Assembly (NCBI GenBank): GCA_946407895.1
Contig: CAMJQA010000019.1
Coordinates: forward strand, 1 to 47,343
Direction: 5' to 3'
Length of the DNA stretch: 47,343 nt
Origin: an uncultured Prevotellaceae bacterium
GTDB taxonomy: Bacteria; Bacteroidota; Bacteroidia; Bacteroidales; Bacteroidaceae
Shown: in pieces, positions 23,366-32,936 of the stretch
Layout: each line of letters opens with the position of its first letter
How positions within the stretch are numbered: position 1 is the stretch's first letter
Made by a program: the position numbers and the translations under genes
Notes under the pieces: model-generated
The model's database searches: none
What the model was told of the DNA's origin: nothing
The model's input: only the letters and a program-made list of their open reading frames with translations

Positions 23366-23727
23366 AGGATGTACGGCGCAGGAAGACTAAAACATCGGTG
23401 TTGTTTTGGCAAAACAACGACGTAGAACAGGCAAGACAATGGCGTTGTTTTCTATGGGTGCCCGCTAAGTCTTTCTCGGCGTCTTTCCTGTCTTGGGCAG
23501 AGGTATCTGCTGGTTCTTCTGCAACATGCTCCTGGATTGCTCAAGATAACAGACAGTTTCTTTAAGAACGTTTTAATTATAACAAGAAAGGCCCGCCATC
23601 CGGCGGGCCTTTCTTTGGTTCCTCCCTTGATGTGGAGGTTAGGGGTTTTCACTTGACAAGAACCTTGAGCTTTGCTCGAGCTCCTTTCCGTTCGGTAGAA
23701 CACTCGAGCAAGCTCAGCGTTCTATTC
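23366..23727. other. Gene-free stretch after ilvE
   Basis: A perfect hairpin (23400-23418, 8-bp arms GTTGTTTT/AAAACAAC) follows ilvE. Sequence related to it recurs about 40 bases later. A strong bidirectional hairpin is at 23584-23615. Bases 23649-23740 hold a duplicated copy of the final codons of the next gene around a GAGCTTTGCTCGAGC motif. A 74-codon ORF here looks spurious. Confidence 0.6.
23584..23615. terminator. Strong bidirectional terminator hairpin
   Basis: A perfect 14-bp stem (AAGAAAGGCCCGCC at 23584-23597 with its complement at 23602-23615) has a 4-base loop. T-rich on both flanks, it can end ilvE transcription from the left and the 1,949-aa gene from the right. Confidence 0.85.
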
Positions 23728-23742
23728 TCACTTAACAAGAAC
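23649..23742. repeat. Duplicated gene end around a GAGCT-type palindrome
   Basis: On the plus strand CACTTGACAAGAACCTT (near 23650) and CACTTAACAAGAACCTT (near 23728) differ by one base. The second encodes the last codons (KVLVK and stop) of the large secreted protein. Between them lies CCTTGAGCTTTGCTCGAGC with a second inverse-like copy (CTCGAGCAAGCTCAG). The spacing of the copies, about 78 bp, is close to the 76-bp spacing of the 48-bp repeats at 13554. Confidence 0.6.
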
Positions 23743-26700
23743 CTTCTTGCCGTTGATGATGTAGATGCCCTTCTGGAGCTTCTTCATATCATTGCCAACC
23801 TTCACGCCGGTGAGGGTGTAGATGGCATCCTTGGCAACGTTCAGCGTAGGCATAGCCAGGCTGGTGCTGCCCGAACCGATGAGCACGGGGTACTCGCCCT
23901 CGCCCATGCCGCAGGACCAGATGTTGCTGTCCCAGGCCACAACAGCCTTCTGCAGCTCGGCGAAGTTCGTCTTGTTGTAGTACTGAACGTTCGTCATCTT
24001 GTCGGCAGCTGCCGTCTCGCCGAAGTTCTCGAAGTAGTTGTTCCAAACCACGATGTTGTTATACGTACATGCGGGTGTAGCAGCCTGCTGGCCGCCTCCG
24101 ATGATACCGCCGCCGTGGTTGTGGCTGCCTGCTGCATAGACATTGTCCATCTGCAGCTTGCCGCGTACGCGACCAGCGATACCGCCAGTCAGCTCGGAGG
24201 CACTGGTAATCTCTACGTTGGCGTAGCAGTTGCGGATGTAGTTGTCGCCTTCAACAGCGCCTGCGAAAGCACCTGCGTAGCCAGCGGCGTTCAGCTTACC
24301 GGTTACCCAGCAGTGGTCGATGACGCAGATGCCGCTGTAGCTGGCGTTACGGCCCAGCCATGCAGTGAGGATACCTGTGCCCGAGGAGGTGCAGGTAAGG
24401 TCGGCGTTCTCCACACCCAGGTTGCGGATTGTACCGTGCAGGATACCGAAGATACTCTGGTAGGCCAGGTCGGTATTCGTGGGATGGAAGTTCTTGATGA
24501 CGTGGTTCTGACCGTCGAAGTCAATCCAGTTCTGGTAGCCGGCTACTGCCTGGTCGCAGTTGATGGGAATCCAGGTCGTTACGGCATCCATGTCGATGTC
24601 ATTCTCCAGCACAACCTTGTTCAGCTTGCCGGGACGCAGGAAGTTGATGAGCGAGCAGAAGTCATCTACATCCTTGATGCGGAAGGGATTTTCCTCCGAA
24701 CCGTCGTTCAGGGCCAGGCCCTCGGCTACGTTTGTATATGCGCCTGCGGGAGTCTTATAGACGATCTTGTGCGTATCGTCCAGTACTGGATATGCATCCT
24801 CGCCCAGTGTCTGGAACCATACGGGCGATACCTCTTCACCGCCGTTCAGTCTGTGGCAAACCTCGCCGCTGGCCAGGTTCTCTGTGGTAGCTACGTCAAC
24901 GATAACGTTGTTGTTGCCGTCAACCACCTTCTTGCCTGCGAAGCAGTTGCTCAGCGTACCCTGGTTGGAGATGAGGTCATAGGTCGTGAAGCAGTTACGG
25001 ACAGTACCGCTGGCAGCTTCACCTGCGAATGCAGCCTTCTGGGTGTGGGTGGTTTCGAGCACGATGTCGCCCACTACGAAGCAGTTTTCAATGATCGTAC
25101 CGTTAGCCTCGCCGCAAAGCACGCCAATGCGCTTGCCGTCGTTGGGGTGCGTGTTCACTACCTTGGCGTTGATGATACCCAGGTTGCGAATCTGAGCAGA
25201 GGTGCTGGCACGGCTGAAGAGAGCGAGCTCTACGTTGCCGTTACCCTCTACGTTCAGGTTCTTGATGACGTGGCCCTGACCGTCGAAGGTGCCGTTGAAG
25301 GCCTGGTTGCCCATGCCCTGATATGAACCGGCGTCGGAGTAGATGCCGATGGGGAAGAAGGGCTTGTTCTCGAGGTCGATGTCAGCCACAAGACGAGCCT
25401 TGGCGCCTGTGTTGCCTGCATTTACGAAGTTTGCAAACCAGCGCAGCTGCAGGGCTGATGCCAGATCGTACCAGCCGTCAACGGGTGCTACAGTAGCACC
25501 GTTGTAACCGCAGACGGTACAGATGCCGTCCTCGCCGAACTGATGAGCGTCGGGTTCATAGGCAGCATATTCGTTGGTGAAGGTTGTCTCGGGCTTTGGC
25601 ATGCCGTCGCAGAAGAGGCCGCCGTGAGCGTAAACCTGCTTGTGTGTGCTGTCCAAAGTGGGATACTTGTCCTCGCCCTTGGTCTGATACCATGCGATGG
25701 TCTCCTGTTCGCCGTTCAGCAGGAAGCAGAGTGCGCCAGAGGGGTTCAGTTCCTCTACGTCGATGCCAGCGAAGCAGTTCACCTGTGTGCCTCCGCTGCT
25801 GAGTGCGTCGAAGGTGGTCCAGCAGCCGCGTAGTGTGCTCTGAGCAGATTCGCCGGCTATACCGCCCTTCTGCTCGTGAGTGGCTTCAACCTTGATGTTG
25901 CCACAGCTCCAGCAGTTCTCCATGAGACCCAGGTAGAACTCACCGGCCAGTACACCGGCACGGATGCCCAGCGAGTTACCGTCGCCATAGGTGTAGAGGT
26001 TCTCAACAGAGGCGTTCTCGAAGCCCAGGTTGCGTACGGTAGCACCCTGGCAGCGGCTGAAGAAGCCGGCCTCGATGCCGTCGTAGGTCTTTACGGTCAG
26101 GTTCTTGATGACGTGGCCCTGACCATCGAAGGTACCGCTATATACGGTGCCGATACCATCGCCGTTGACATCGGCATCACGATGGCGGGCAATGGGCGTG
26201 AAGTTACCAATTTCCTTCATGTCGATGTCGTTGGTGAGTACGGCATTCAGGTTGGTACGTCCGTTGTTGCTCTGGTAGGAGAACCAGATGAGGTTGTAGG
26301 CATTAGCAATCTGATAAACGCCATCAATCTCCTCGGGCTCCTCACCCTGCTGCAGCTGATATACGTGGTTGCTCTTCAGCTCTTCAATCTTGGCCTCTAC
26401 TTCGGCATTGGAAGCGGAACCATTTTCGAAGAGAGCCATAATGGGCTCGTAGGTCTCCTCAACGAACTTGTTGAATGCGGCAGGATCGTCTCCGAGCACA
26501 TCTTCGCAGGTGTGCATTACAGATTCGTTGAGCTGTGCCATTTCTGTGTAGATCTTCTTGCTCTCCCAGATGCCCTGGAAGATATTACCGAAGGTCTGCG
26601 TCAGGGCGTACTTGTCGGCATTGGTGCTTACGGTGCCTGCGGCAGCGATAGCTTCCTTCAGCTCGTCGGCCAGAGACTTGGTGAAGTTGGGGGCATCGGT

Positions 26701-29577
26701 AGCGTTCATAGCATAGTAGTCGGCTACGTAGTCATAAACGATATGCTTGGCAGCGGCAACCATGTCGGCCAGTTCGGCATCGAGTGCCTCGGTGGCATAT
26801 TGGCTGTCCATCGTGCCCAGGTAGCGCAGCTTGGCAGCACCCAGGAACATATCGTTGCGACGTCCGACGGCACCCTCGAAGGTCATGCCCACGGTCAGGC
26901 TGTCTTCAATGTTCACCACAACGCGGTTGTTCCATACGCCGCGGCCGAACATGATGGCCACGCCCGTAACGTCGCCGGGCTTGTAACCCAGTGCGACATC
27001 AATCTCGTCGGGGTTGGCAACGGCGCGCAGGTGGCTCTTCTCGTCGTCGCTGAGCGTTTCATATACTTCCTCTGGCATCAGTTCTGCGCCCTGGGGCTTG
27101 ATGTAGTTCACAGCGTCGTTGGCATAGATGAAGCCGCCGCCGTAGTTGTAGGTGGCAGGAGTGGTCCAGTCGCCCAGCTCGGTGTAGGAGCTCATCTGGA
27201 ACTCGTAGAGTCCGGGCTTCAGGTCGCCGAGAGTCTGATAGGCATCGTTGGAGTTGCCGTTGCGCAGCAGGCGTGCATAGCTGTCGCCGTATTGTCCGTT
27301 GCCGTCCTGTACGCCCTGTATGGTCCAGCCGTTGAAGCCGTCGGCCAGGTTGGCGTTAGCCAGCTTTTTGGTGACTTCGGCACCATCGCCGTAACCGCGT
27401 GCGATAGCGATGTCGAGGAGTTCCTGCACGTAGGCGGTCTCCTGCTTGATGACGTTGTTGTTGAGCTGGCGCTCCTCGATGATATAAGAATAGGAACCAT
27501 TGGGGAACAGTTCGTTCTCGCCCGGTTCGTAGGTCTCGTTCAGGTAAAGCACCAGGTTGTCGCGGTCTTCGCCCGAGAAATCATCGTGTGTAGCCAGATA
27601 CTGCTTCACCTCGTCCACCTTGGCCTGGTAGGCCTGGTAGGCAGCCAGGGAGTTGTTCAGGGCCTCGCGCAGGGGAGCCAGGTTGTCATAGGCGGTCAGG
27701 AACTCCTCATAGCTGAGTCCCTTCAGCTGGTCGAGCTCGCTCAGATAGGTGGTGATGAGGTTGGCCGATGCCTTAGCCTCTTCCCATTCTGCCTTCTCCA
27801 CGTTGATGAGGGTTTCCATCATCTTCTGGAACTCCTCGGCGGTGGTTGCGCTGGCGTATTCCTCGTCGCTTACCTTATATACTATACCGTGTGTGGGATC
27901 CAGCACGGGGCATTCGTCGGCATCGCCCTCCAGGTTCTGGAACCAGAGGGGATTCTGGAACGAGTTGCCGTTCATGCGCCAGGCGAGTGCACCGGTGGGA
28001 GCCTGCTCGGCCACGTCTGCGCCGCTGTAGCAGCGGTTCAGGGCACCGGGTCCGTTGGTGAGAGGCCCATCGAAGGTGGTGTAGCAGTCGTTGAAGGTTG
28101 TGCTTGCGCCTTCACCCGAGATACCGCCGGCCTGTGCGTGGCTGGTGCTTACGCTGAGGGAACCGGCTGTGAAGACGCGGTTCACGGTAACGGCATGAAT
28201 CTCGCCGGCCACAACACCTGCGCGGATGGCTGCAGCGTTGGTGATGTCGGCATTGATGATTCCGAAGTCGTGGATGTAGCCGCCGTTGTTAACACGGCTG
28301 AAGAACCCTGCTTCCTGACCGTTGTCAACAAAGACGTTCAGGTTGCTGATGATGTGCTTCTGTCCGTCGAACTCGCCGCGGAAGCCGATCTTGGTACCGT
28401 TGTCGTTGTATTCTCCAATGGGGGGGAAGTTGCCTACGTTGCTCATGTCGATGTTGTTCATCAGTCGGATCTTGATGCCGTTGTAGAGTGTTCCAGCATT
28501 GACGAGACGGCTGACGTAGCGCATCTGTTCGCCTGTGGTCACCTCGTACCATCCGTCTTCGGCGGGCAGGAAGAAGTACTGGTCGGCTCCGCAGTTCATG
28601 CAGAGGCCGTCGCCGTCGAAGTCGTGTGCGGGCCAGTCGGTGGGCTGGGTGTTGGAGAAGGTCCAGGTTCCGCCCTCTTCGAGGTCGCCGCCGCAGTTAA
28701 CGCTACCGCTGGCATAAACGCGCTTGTGCTCGGGATTCATCACGGGGCAGGGATCCTCGCCCAGGTTCTGGTAGTAGGTAGGCCTTGGCAACAGTTTGCT
28801 GCCGGGCTTTGCGTTCAGGCGTACGCAGAACTCACCGCTGGCGGCCTGTTCCTTGGTCACGGCGGGGATGAGTACTTCGCCTGTGCTATCGTCAATCTTC
28901 TCTACGCCCTGGTAGCAGTTCACGAAGCTGCCGTTGCTGGCATTGGGGTTGCTCAGGAAGTCGAAGGTTGTGTAGCAGTCGGTCATCGTGGTCGAGTTCG
29001 ACTCGCCGGCGATACCGCCAATCTGATTGTCCTTGGCATCGCTGTTGGTCTCAGCACCCTCGTCGAGGAAACTCTGCACGGTGATTTCGCCGCCCGTGAA
29101 GACGTTGCGGACCGTAGAGTTGTAAATCTCACCGCCGATAACACCGGCACGGATGCTGCGGTGCTGGATAATGGTCGCATTGATGACACCGAAGTTCTCC
29201 AGTGTGGCTCCCTCGGTACGGCTGAAGAGCCCCAGCTCGTAGTAGTCGTAAGCCTCCTGGTAGAGGTTCTTGATGACGTGGCCCTGACCGTCGAACCGGC
29301 CAGAGAACTTCACCTGCGTTCCGCCTGAGTTGGCGTACATACCGATGGGAAAGAGGTTGATGCCCGTCATGTCGATGTCGGCAATCAGCCTGGCCTTGGC
29401 GCTGGCATTGCTGCCGCCCTGGTTCACGAAGTTCGAGAACCACACGATGTCCTGGGCTGTGGCAAGCTGCCAATAGCCCTGACTGTCCTGTCCGGCTGCG
29501 GGGACATCCTGGGCACGGAGGGTTCCCATGCCCGTCATGCAAAACGCTGCCAGAAGGAGAAGTAATTTGTGTTTCAT
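23728..29577 (-). CDS. Giant secreted beta-helix repeat protein with type IX sorting tail
   Basis: The protein is 1,949 aa from ATG 29577 (signal peptide: MKHKLLLLLAAFCMTGMGTL, cut near RAQ). An upstream in-frame start at 29685 would place 36 polar residues before the signal and is rejected. At least five homologous blocks share the pattern (N/D)DIDM, then F-x-GTFDGQGHVIKNL, LGLFSR, and GIAGES-x-x-x-x-x-DCYTTFD. This resembles GLUG-type beta-helix repeats. A central region (about residues 600-1100) holds helical stretches and a lectin-like segment with YNYGGGFIYANDAV. The C-terminus (DAIYTLTGVKVGNDMKKLQK, then GIYIINGKKVLVK) is a type IX sorting tail. It is likely a large cell-surface or secreted adhesin-like or carbohydrate-binding protein; substrate unknown. 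Confidence 0.8.
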   Translation of the reverse strand: MKHKLLLLLAAFCMTGMGTLRAQDVPAAGQDSQGYWQLATAQDIVWFSNFVNQGGSNASAKARLIADIDMTGINLFPIGMYANSGGTQVKFSGRFDGQGHVIKNLYQEAYDYYELGLFSRTEGATLENFGVINATIIQHRSIRAGVIGGEIYNSTVRNVFTGGEITVQSFLDEGAETNSDAKDNQIGGIAGESNSTTMTDCYTTFDFLSNPNASNGSFVNCYQGVEKIDDSTGEVLIPAVTKEQAASGEFCVRLNAKPGSKLLPRPTYYQNLGEDPCPVMNPEHKRVYASGSVNCGGDLEEGGTWTFSNTQPTDWPAHDFDGDGLCMNCGADQYFFLPAEDGWYEVTTGEQMRYVSRLVNAGTLYNGIKIRLMNNIDMSNVGNFPPIGEYNDNGTKIGFRGEFDGQKHIISNLNVFVDNGQEAGFFSRVNNGGYIHDFGIINADITNAAAIRAGVVAGEIHAVTVNRVFTAGSLSVSTSHAQAGGISGEGASTTFNDCYTTFDGPLTNGPGALNRCYSGADVAEQAPTGALAWRMNGNSFQNPLWFQNLEGDADECPVLDPTHGIVYKVSDEEYASATTAEEFQKMMETLINVEKAEWEEAKASANLITTYLSELDQLKGLSYEEFLTAYDNLAPLREALNNSLAAYQAYQAKVDEVKQYLATHDDFSGEDRDNLVLYLNETYEPGENELFPNGSYSYIIEERQLNNNVIKQETAYVQELLDIAIARGYGDGAEVTKKLANANLADGFNGWTIQGVQDGNGQYGDSYARLLRNGNSNDAYQTLGDLKPGLYEFQMSSYTELGDWTTPATYNYGGGFIYANDAVNYIKPQGAELMPEEVYETLSDDEKSHLRAVANPDEIDVALGYKPGDVTGVAIMFGRGVWNNRVVVNIEDSLTVGMTFEGAVGRRNDMFLGAAKLRYLGTMDSQYATEALDAELADMVAAAKHIVYDYVADYYAMNATDAPNFTKSLADELKEAIAAAGTVSTNADKYALTQTFGNIFQGIWESKKIYTEMAQLNESVMHTCEDVLGDDPAAFNKFVEETYEPIMALFENGSASNAEVEAKIEELKSNHVYQLQQGEEPEEIDGVYQIANAYNLIWFSYQSNNGRTNLNAVLTNDIDMKEIGNFTPIARHRDADVNGDGIGTVYSGTFDGQGHVIKNLTVKTYDGIEAGFFSRCQGATVRNLGFENASVENLYTYGDGNSLGIRAGVLAGEFYLGLMENCWSCGNIKVEATHEQKGGIAGESAQSTLRGCWTTFDALSSGGTQVNCFAGIDVEELNPSGALCFLLNGEQETIAWYQTKGEDKYPTLDSTHKQVYAHGGLFCDGMPKPETTFTNEYAAYEPDAHQFGEDGICTVCGYNGATVAPVDGWYDLASALQLRWFANFVNAGNTGAKARLVADIDLENKPFFPIGIYSDAGSYQGMGNQAFNGTFDGQGHVIKNLNVEGNGNVELALFSRASTSAQIRNLGIINAKVVNTHPNDGKRIGVLCGEANGTIIENCFVVGDIVLETTHTQKAAFAGEAASGTVRNCFTTYDLISNQGTLSNCFAGKKVVDGNNNVIVDVATTENLASGEVCHRLNGGEEVSPVWFQTLGEDAYPVLDDTHKIVYKTPAGAYTNVAEGLALNDGSEENPFRIKDVDDFCSLINFLRPGKLNKVVLENDIDMDAVTTWIPINCDQAVAGYQNWIDFDGQNHVIKNFHPTNTDLAYQSIFGILHGTIRNLGVENADLTCTSSGTGILTAWLGRNASYSGICVIDHCWVTGKLNAAGYAGAFAGAVEGDNYIRNCYANVEITSASELTGGIAGRVRGKLQMDNVYAAGSHNHGGGIIGGGQQAATPACTYNNIVVWNNYFENFGETAAADKMTNVQYYNKTNFAELQKAVVAWDSNIWSCGMGEGEYPVLIGSGSTSLAMPTLNVAKDAIYTLTGVKVGNDMKKLQKGIYIINGKKVLVK

Positions 29578-29717
29578 AATAGAATCTCCATGGGTCTTCT
29601 GTTTGTTTGGCCCATGCGGCGTGTTGACCCATTTCCCCGCCGCCAGGCACTGATAATTATTGTTAGTTATAGCTTTTTCTGCCACTTGAATGGTCGGAAT
29701 TTCCTATTGCGGATAGG

Positions 29718-29749
29718 CAAAGATAGGAAGTTTGACCGAACTGACCAAA
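29718..29749 (-). promoter_or_regulatory. Proximal promoter of the giant secreted protein
   Basis: Minus-strand TTTG (29749-29746), a 20-bp spacer and TATCTTTG (29725-29718) match the consensus closely. The start would be near 29712, leaving a leader of about 135 bases. Confidence 0.65.
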
Positions 29750-29809
29750 TTTTTTGCCATGAAAATTTCTAATTCTGCTTATTTTCATAAGCTCTTTTGT
29801 TTCTTGCTG

Positions 29810-29841
29810 CAAAGGTAGAACTTTTTCTTGGACCCTGCAAG
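29810..29841 (-). promoter_or_regulatory. Distal promoter of the giant secreted protein
   Basis: CTTG (29841-29838), a 20-bp spacer and TACCTTTG (29817-29810) on the minus strand form a second consensus promoter about 90 bp upstream of the proximal one. The start would be near 29804, with a leader of about 227 bases. Confidence 0.6.
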
Positions 29842-29924
29842 GCTTGTGCCGTACCTTAGTCCCTGTTTGTTGGATAAGCCTGATGAACTTTGCTGTGCAT
29901 TGCCCATTATAGCCGTAAGGAAGG

Positions 29925-32900
29925 CTAACGGATGAATTTTACTGCGCATTGCCGCCCCTGGGAGTCAGAGAGGCGTGCCACGTACGAACCACGTGCCAGG
30001 GTGGTGAGCTGCACCTGTGCGTGCCCGCCGTCGGTATGCAGGTCGGTCTGCATGGCCAGTTGGCCGTCGGTGGTATAGATACTCAGCAGCAGGTCGGGCT
30101 CATCCTCGCTCTTCACAAAAAGAACGCCACGGGAGCAGCGCAGGCTCAGGCCTCCCTCGGCCTGTGCCAGGGCTGGCTGCCCGATAGAGTTGGGTGTCTG
30201 GGGCTCCTGCCATAGGGTAGTATAAAGGTTCATGCGGTTGGGAGCATCTATTGATGGCCGGTACATGCGGTACAGCTGGCTGCCGCCGTCAGGGAAACGG
30301 CCCACGGACTCGCCGCCTTCGTGGGCACAATAGATCAGTGTGTCGGCCCATGCCTGGTCGGCACTGGTGAGCAGGACAAGGGCACTGTCTGCGTTTGCCA
30401 GTTTGAAGGGGGCATGCAGCTGACTCTCGGATGGCATGTCGTCGCACCAGATGATGCATGTGCCGCCTGCGGGCACGATAGTGCTGGCCTGGCTGCCCTG
30501 GGCCGTTATCTGCCACTTCAAAGGTTTGAGCAAGTTGTCGGAGAGGTACATGCCCTCCAGGTCAATGTCTTTCTCGGTGGTGTTATAGAGTTCAACCCAG
30601 TCATTCTTCTTGAAGTACTCGTTCACGAAGACGCTGTTCGATGCGCTCACCTCGTTGATGACCACGGGGCGTGCCAATGGCTGCGATATATCGCGTTCGT
30701 AGGTGGCTACAAGGTTTTGGTGCACATTGACGTATCCCAGTGTCAGTTCTTCCTCCGAGGAGATAAGTACGTTGCCGTTTCTCCACCCCTTGAAGACCCA
30801 TCCCTCTGGTGCCGTAGCCCGTACGGTTACGGGGCGGTAGAGAGTGCCGTTGAAGCGGTTGGTTGGTACCTGCTGCCCATTCACGAGGATGCGGGCATGG
30901 GGCGTATTGGAGCTAAGCTTGATGGGTAATGCACGCGACTGGCTGGCGCTCAGTGCCGAGGTGCTCTGTATGGCTTGGTTTATCACAGAGGCACGGCCCT
31001 GGAGCTGTGTCTTGAGGGTAGAGGCAGACCCTTCGGGTGAGTCGCTACGGTTCGGGTAGCCACTGGGAAGTGTCTGCATGGGCGACACCAGGGAGACGTA
31101 GCTGTCTATGAGAGTCTGGCAACGGGTGTTCTCGAAAACGGAACCGCTCACTAGGCAAAGGGCATCCAGGAAATGGCGTGCAAAGGTCTTGTTCTTCAGC
31201 AGGTTCTGGAAGATAGGCACCAGATCAACCTGCCGCGTGAAGTGGCTGCGGTCGGGCATGCCAGGTACATCGAAGAGTTCGCAGAAGGTGTACATACGGC
31301 GCCCAGGGAAGGTCTGGAATGGATTGTCCGTGCCGAAGGTGAGGTCCAGGTCGTAGAGCACGAAGCGGAATTTGCCGCCCTCGCGGATGGGACGCCACCC
31401 CTTGCAGTTGTTCTGAGGCCAGTCGGTATTGCCTAGATAGAACTCTACGGCCATGTAGTTGCAAAGCTCGTCGATGTCCACCATCTGCTGTATGCGCTCG
31501 TAGCCCTCGTCTGAGGTGGCCTGTGCGCTGGCCTCCAGCAGTTCCTGCCAAGCATCGCGCGTGCCGCACATCTGTATATAACAGGAGTCGCAGTCTATCT
31601 CGAACATGTCTATCTCGTCCTCGTCCAGGCCGTGGTTGGCATAAATGTTCAGTTTGTTGTTCGGCTCGCGCATATTGATGGTGCCCATGTACTGGCCGTT
31701 GATGTAGTGGCAGACGGGCTGGTAGTCCTGCAGGTCCATATCCATGCCACTGGTGCGTACAAGGCTCTGCATCGCCGCATCGCGTATGCGTCCGTGGTAG
31801 TCATTGCCGCCGCAACGGAACTGCAGACCCCTGTGTTTTAGGTAGCGCTTGTCGGGAAACATCTGGTAGGTGAGGTAGTTCTGCTGCTCGTACTTCTTGG
31901 AAACCTTAAACTTGAAACTGAAGGGCGTGAATCCCTTGCTGTGACCGCCACAACGGCTCAGTTCGCCCTCCTGATTCATTAGGCTCTCGCCCTGGGGACT
32001 CAGTATCTCGAGGTTGATGGGGCGGTCCCAGTTCATGTTCCAGTTGCAGTACTGGTCCGTTCCCTTGCCCCGGCGCCCGTTCGTTCCTTTCGTGAAGACA
32101 CCGTATTTATCGCTATAGAGATTGTCTGGGTCAGTGACGACGGAGACCACAGGCAGGTTGAAGGACTTGTCTTTGCGAATATACGATCGTGTTATGACCG
32201 GGCTGCTGAGCATACCGTCCTGGAAGAGAGCCAGGCGCAGTATGCGTGTATTGATGATGGTGAACTCGCCCGTCTCGCTTGTCTTCCCGTTCTCCAGGGT
32301 TGGCGTAGAGCCGTCGGTGGTAAAGCGCAAGGTTGCCCCCTGCGGTATCTCTACGTTCACCGTCATGGAACGGGTGAATATCTGGCTGTCGTGGCTCACC
32401 TTGGGGGCGGGAAGTCGCTCGCTGGCATACTGGCTGCCACTGTTGCTCTTTCCCGGTGTGGGCGTTACGGCATAGCGCCATTCCCGTCCGCCGTTGGCCG
32501 TGCGGGCCCAACTTGTGCGCGATATGGCGGGCGGGTACTCCACCTTGTCGAGCAGATAGCCTGTGCTGGAGCTCAGACAGATGACACCGCCGTCGCAGTC
32601 CAGCTTCAGCTCCAGCTGCGAGAGGGCCATCACGTCGTGGTGCCCGAACCACAGCACCGCCGTGCCGCGAGCCGGTACAGGCGTGCTGGTAGTGATGTGG
32701 ATCTTCTTCAGATTGTCTGGGTCGTCGCTCACCCATAGCCCGTTCAGGTTCGATGCGTTGTTCGATGCGTTGTAGATTTCTATCCAGCCGCCGTAGTTGC
32801 CGCTGGGATCCAGGAACTGGTCCACGTTGGCCGACATCACCTCGTTGATCCTCAATCCGGTGACGCTCTGTGCCTGCAAGGACAGAACCCCCATGCAGAC

Positions 32901-32936
32901 TATGGCGGCTGACAATTGTTTCAGAATATGTCTCAT
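29925..32936 (-). CDS. Secreted CotH-like protein with lamin-tail domains
   Basis: This 1,003-aa protein has a signal peptide (LSAAIVCMGVLSLQAQ). An N-terminal lamin-tail (LTD) domain follows (about 25-130: LRINEVMSANVDQFLDPSGN, GGWIEIYN). A Fn3-like chitobiase domain (about 175-250) precedes a CotH kinase-like domain (about 290-600). The last shows SRCGGHSKGFTPFSFKFKV, GLQFRCGGNDYHGRIRDAAM, the NMREPNNKLN block and FVLYDLDLTFG, in the family the Asp-rich catalytic region. A second LTD lies near 760-850 (VVINEVSASNSVF; DWVELYN). The end (ARGSYVARLSDSQGRQCAVK) looks like a type IX sorting tail. CotH proteins are atypical kinases that can phosphorylate secreted proteins; its target here is unknown. 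The gene start overlaps the upstream gene by 4 bases. Confidence 0.8.
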   Translation of the reverse strand: MRHILKQLSAAIVCMGVLSLQAQSVTGLRINEVMSANVDQFLDPSGNYGGWIEIYNASNNASNLNGLWVSDDPDNLKKIHITTSTPVPARGTAVLWFGHHDVMALSQLELKLDCDGGVICLSSSTGYLLDKVEYPPAISRTSWARTANGGREWRYAVTPTPGKSNSGSQYASERLPAPKVSHDSQIFTRSMTVNVEIPQGATLRFTTDGSTPTLENGKTSETGEFTIINTRILRLALFQDGMLSSPVITRSYIRKDKSFNLPVVSVVTDPDNLYSDKYGVFTKGTNGRRGKGTDQYCNWNMNWDRPINLEILSPQGESLMNQEGELSRCGGHSKGFTPFSFKFKVSKKYEQQNYLTYQMFPDKRYLKHRGLQFRCGGNDYHGRIRDAAMQSLVRTSGMDMDLQDYQPVCHYINGQYMGTINMREPNNKLNIYANHGLDEDEIDMFEIDCDSCYIQMCGTRDAWQELLEASAQATSDEGYERIQQMVDIDELCNYMAVEFYLGNTDWPQNNCKGWRPIREGGKFRFVLYDLDLTFGTDNPFQTFPGRRMYTFCELFDVPGMPDRSHFTRQVDLVPIFQNLLKNKTFARHFLDALCLVSGSVFENTRCQTLIDSYVSLVSPMQTLPSGYPNRSDSPEGSASTLKTQLQGRASVINQAIQSTSALSASQSRALPIKLSSNTPHARILVNGQQVPTNRFNGTLYRPVTVRATAPEGWVFKGWRNGNVLISSEEELTLGYVNVHQNLVATYERDISQPLARPVVINEVSASNSVFVNEYFKKNDWVELYNTTEKDIDLEGMYLSDNLLKPLKWQITAQGSQASTIVPAGGTCIIWCDDMPSESQLHAPFKLANADSALVLLTSADQAWADTLIYCAHEGGESVGRFPDGGSQLYRMYRPSIDAPNRMNLYTTLWQEPQTPNSIGQPALAQAEGGLSLRCSRGVLFVKSEDEPDLLLSIYTTDGQLAMQTDLHTDGGHAQVQLTTLARGSYVARLSDSQGRQCAVKFIR

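Noticed and set aside
25876..29328. 1,150-codon open frame on the plus strand opposite the giant secreted protein
   Set aside because: It is antisense to a gene with clear signal peptide, repeats and sorting tail. Its translation is Val/Gly/Ala-rich, and the openness follows from codon bias on the other strand.
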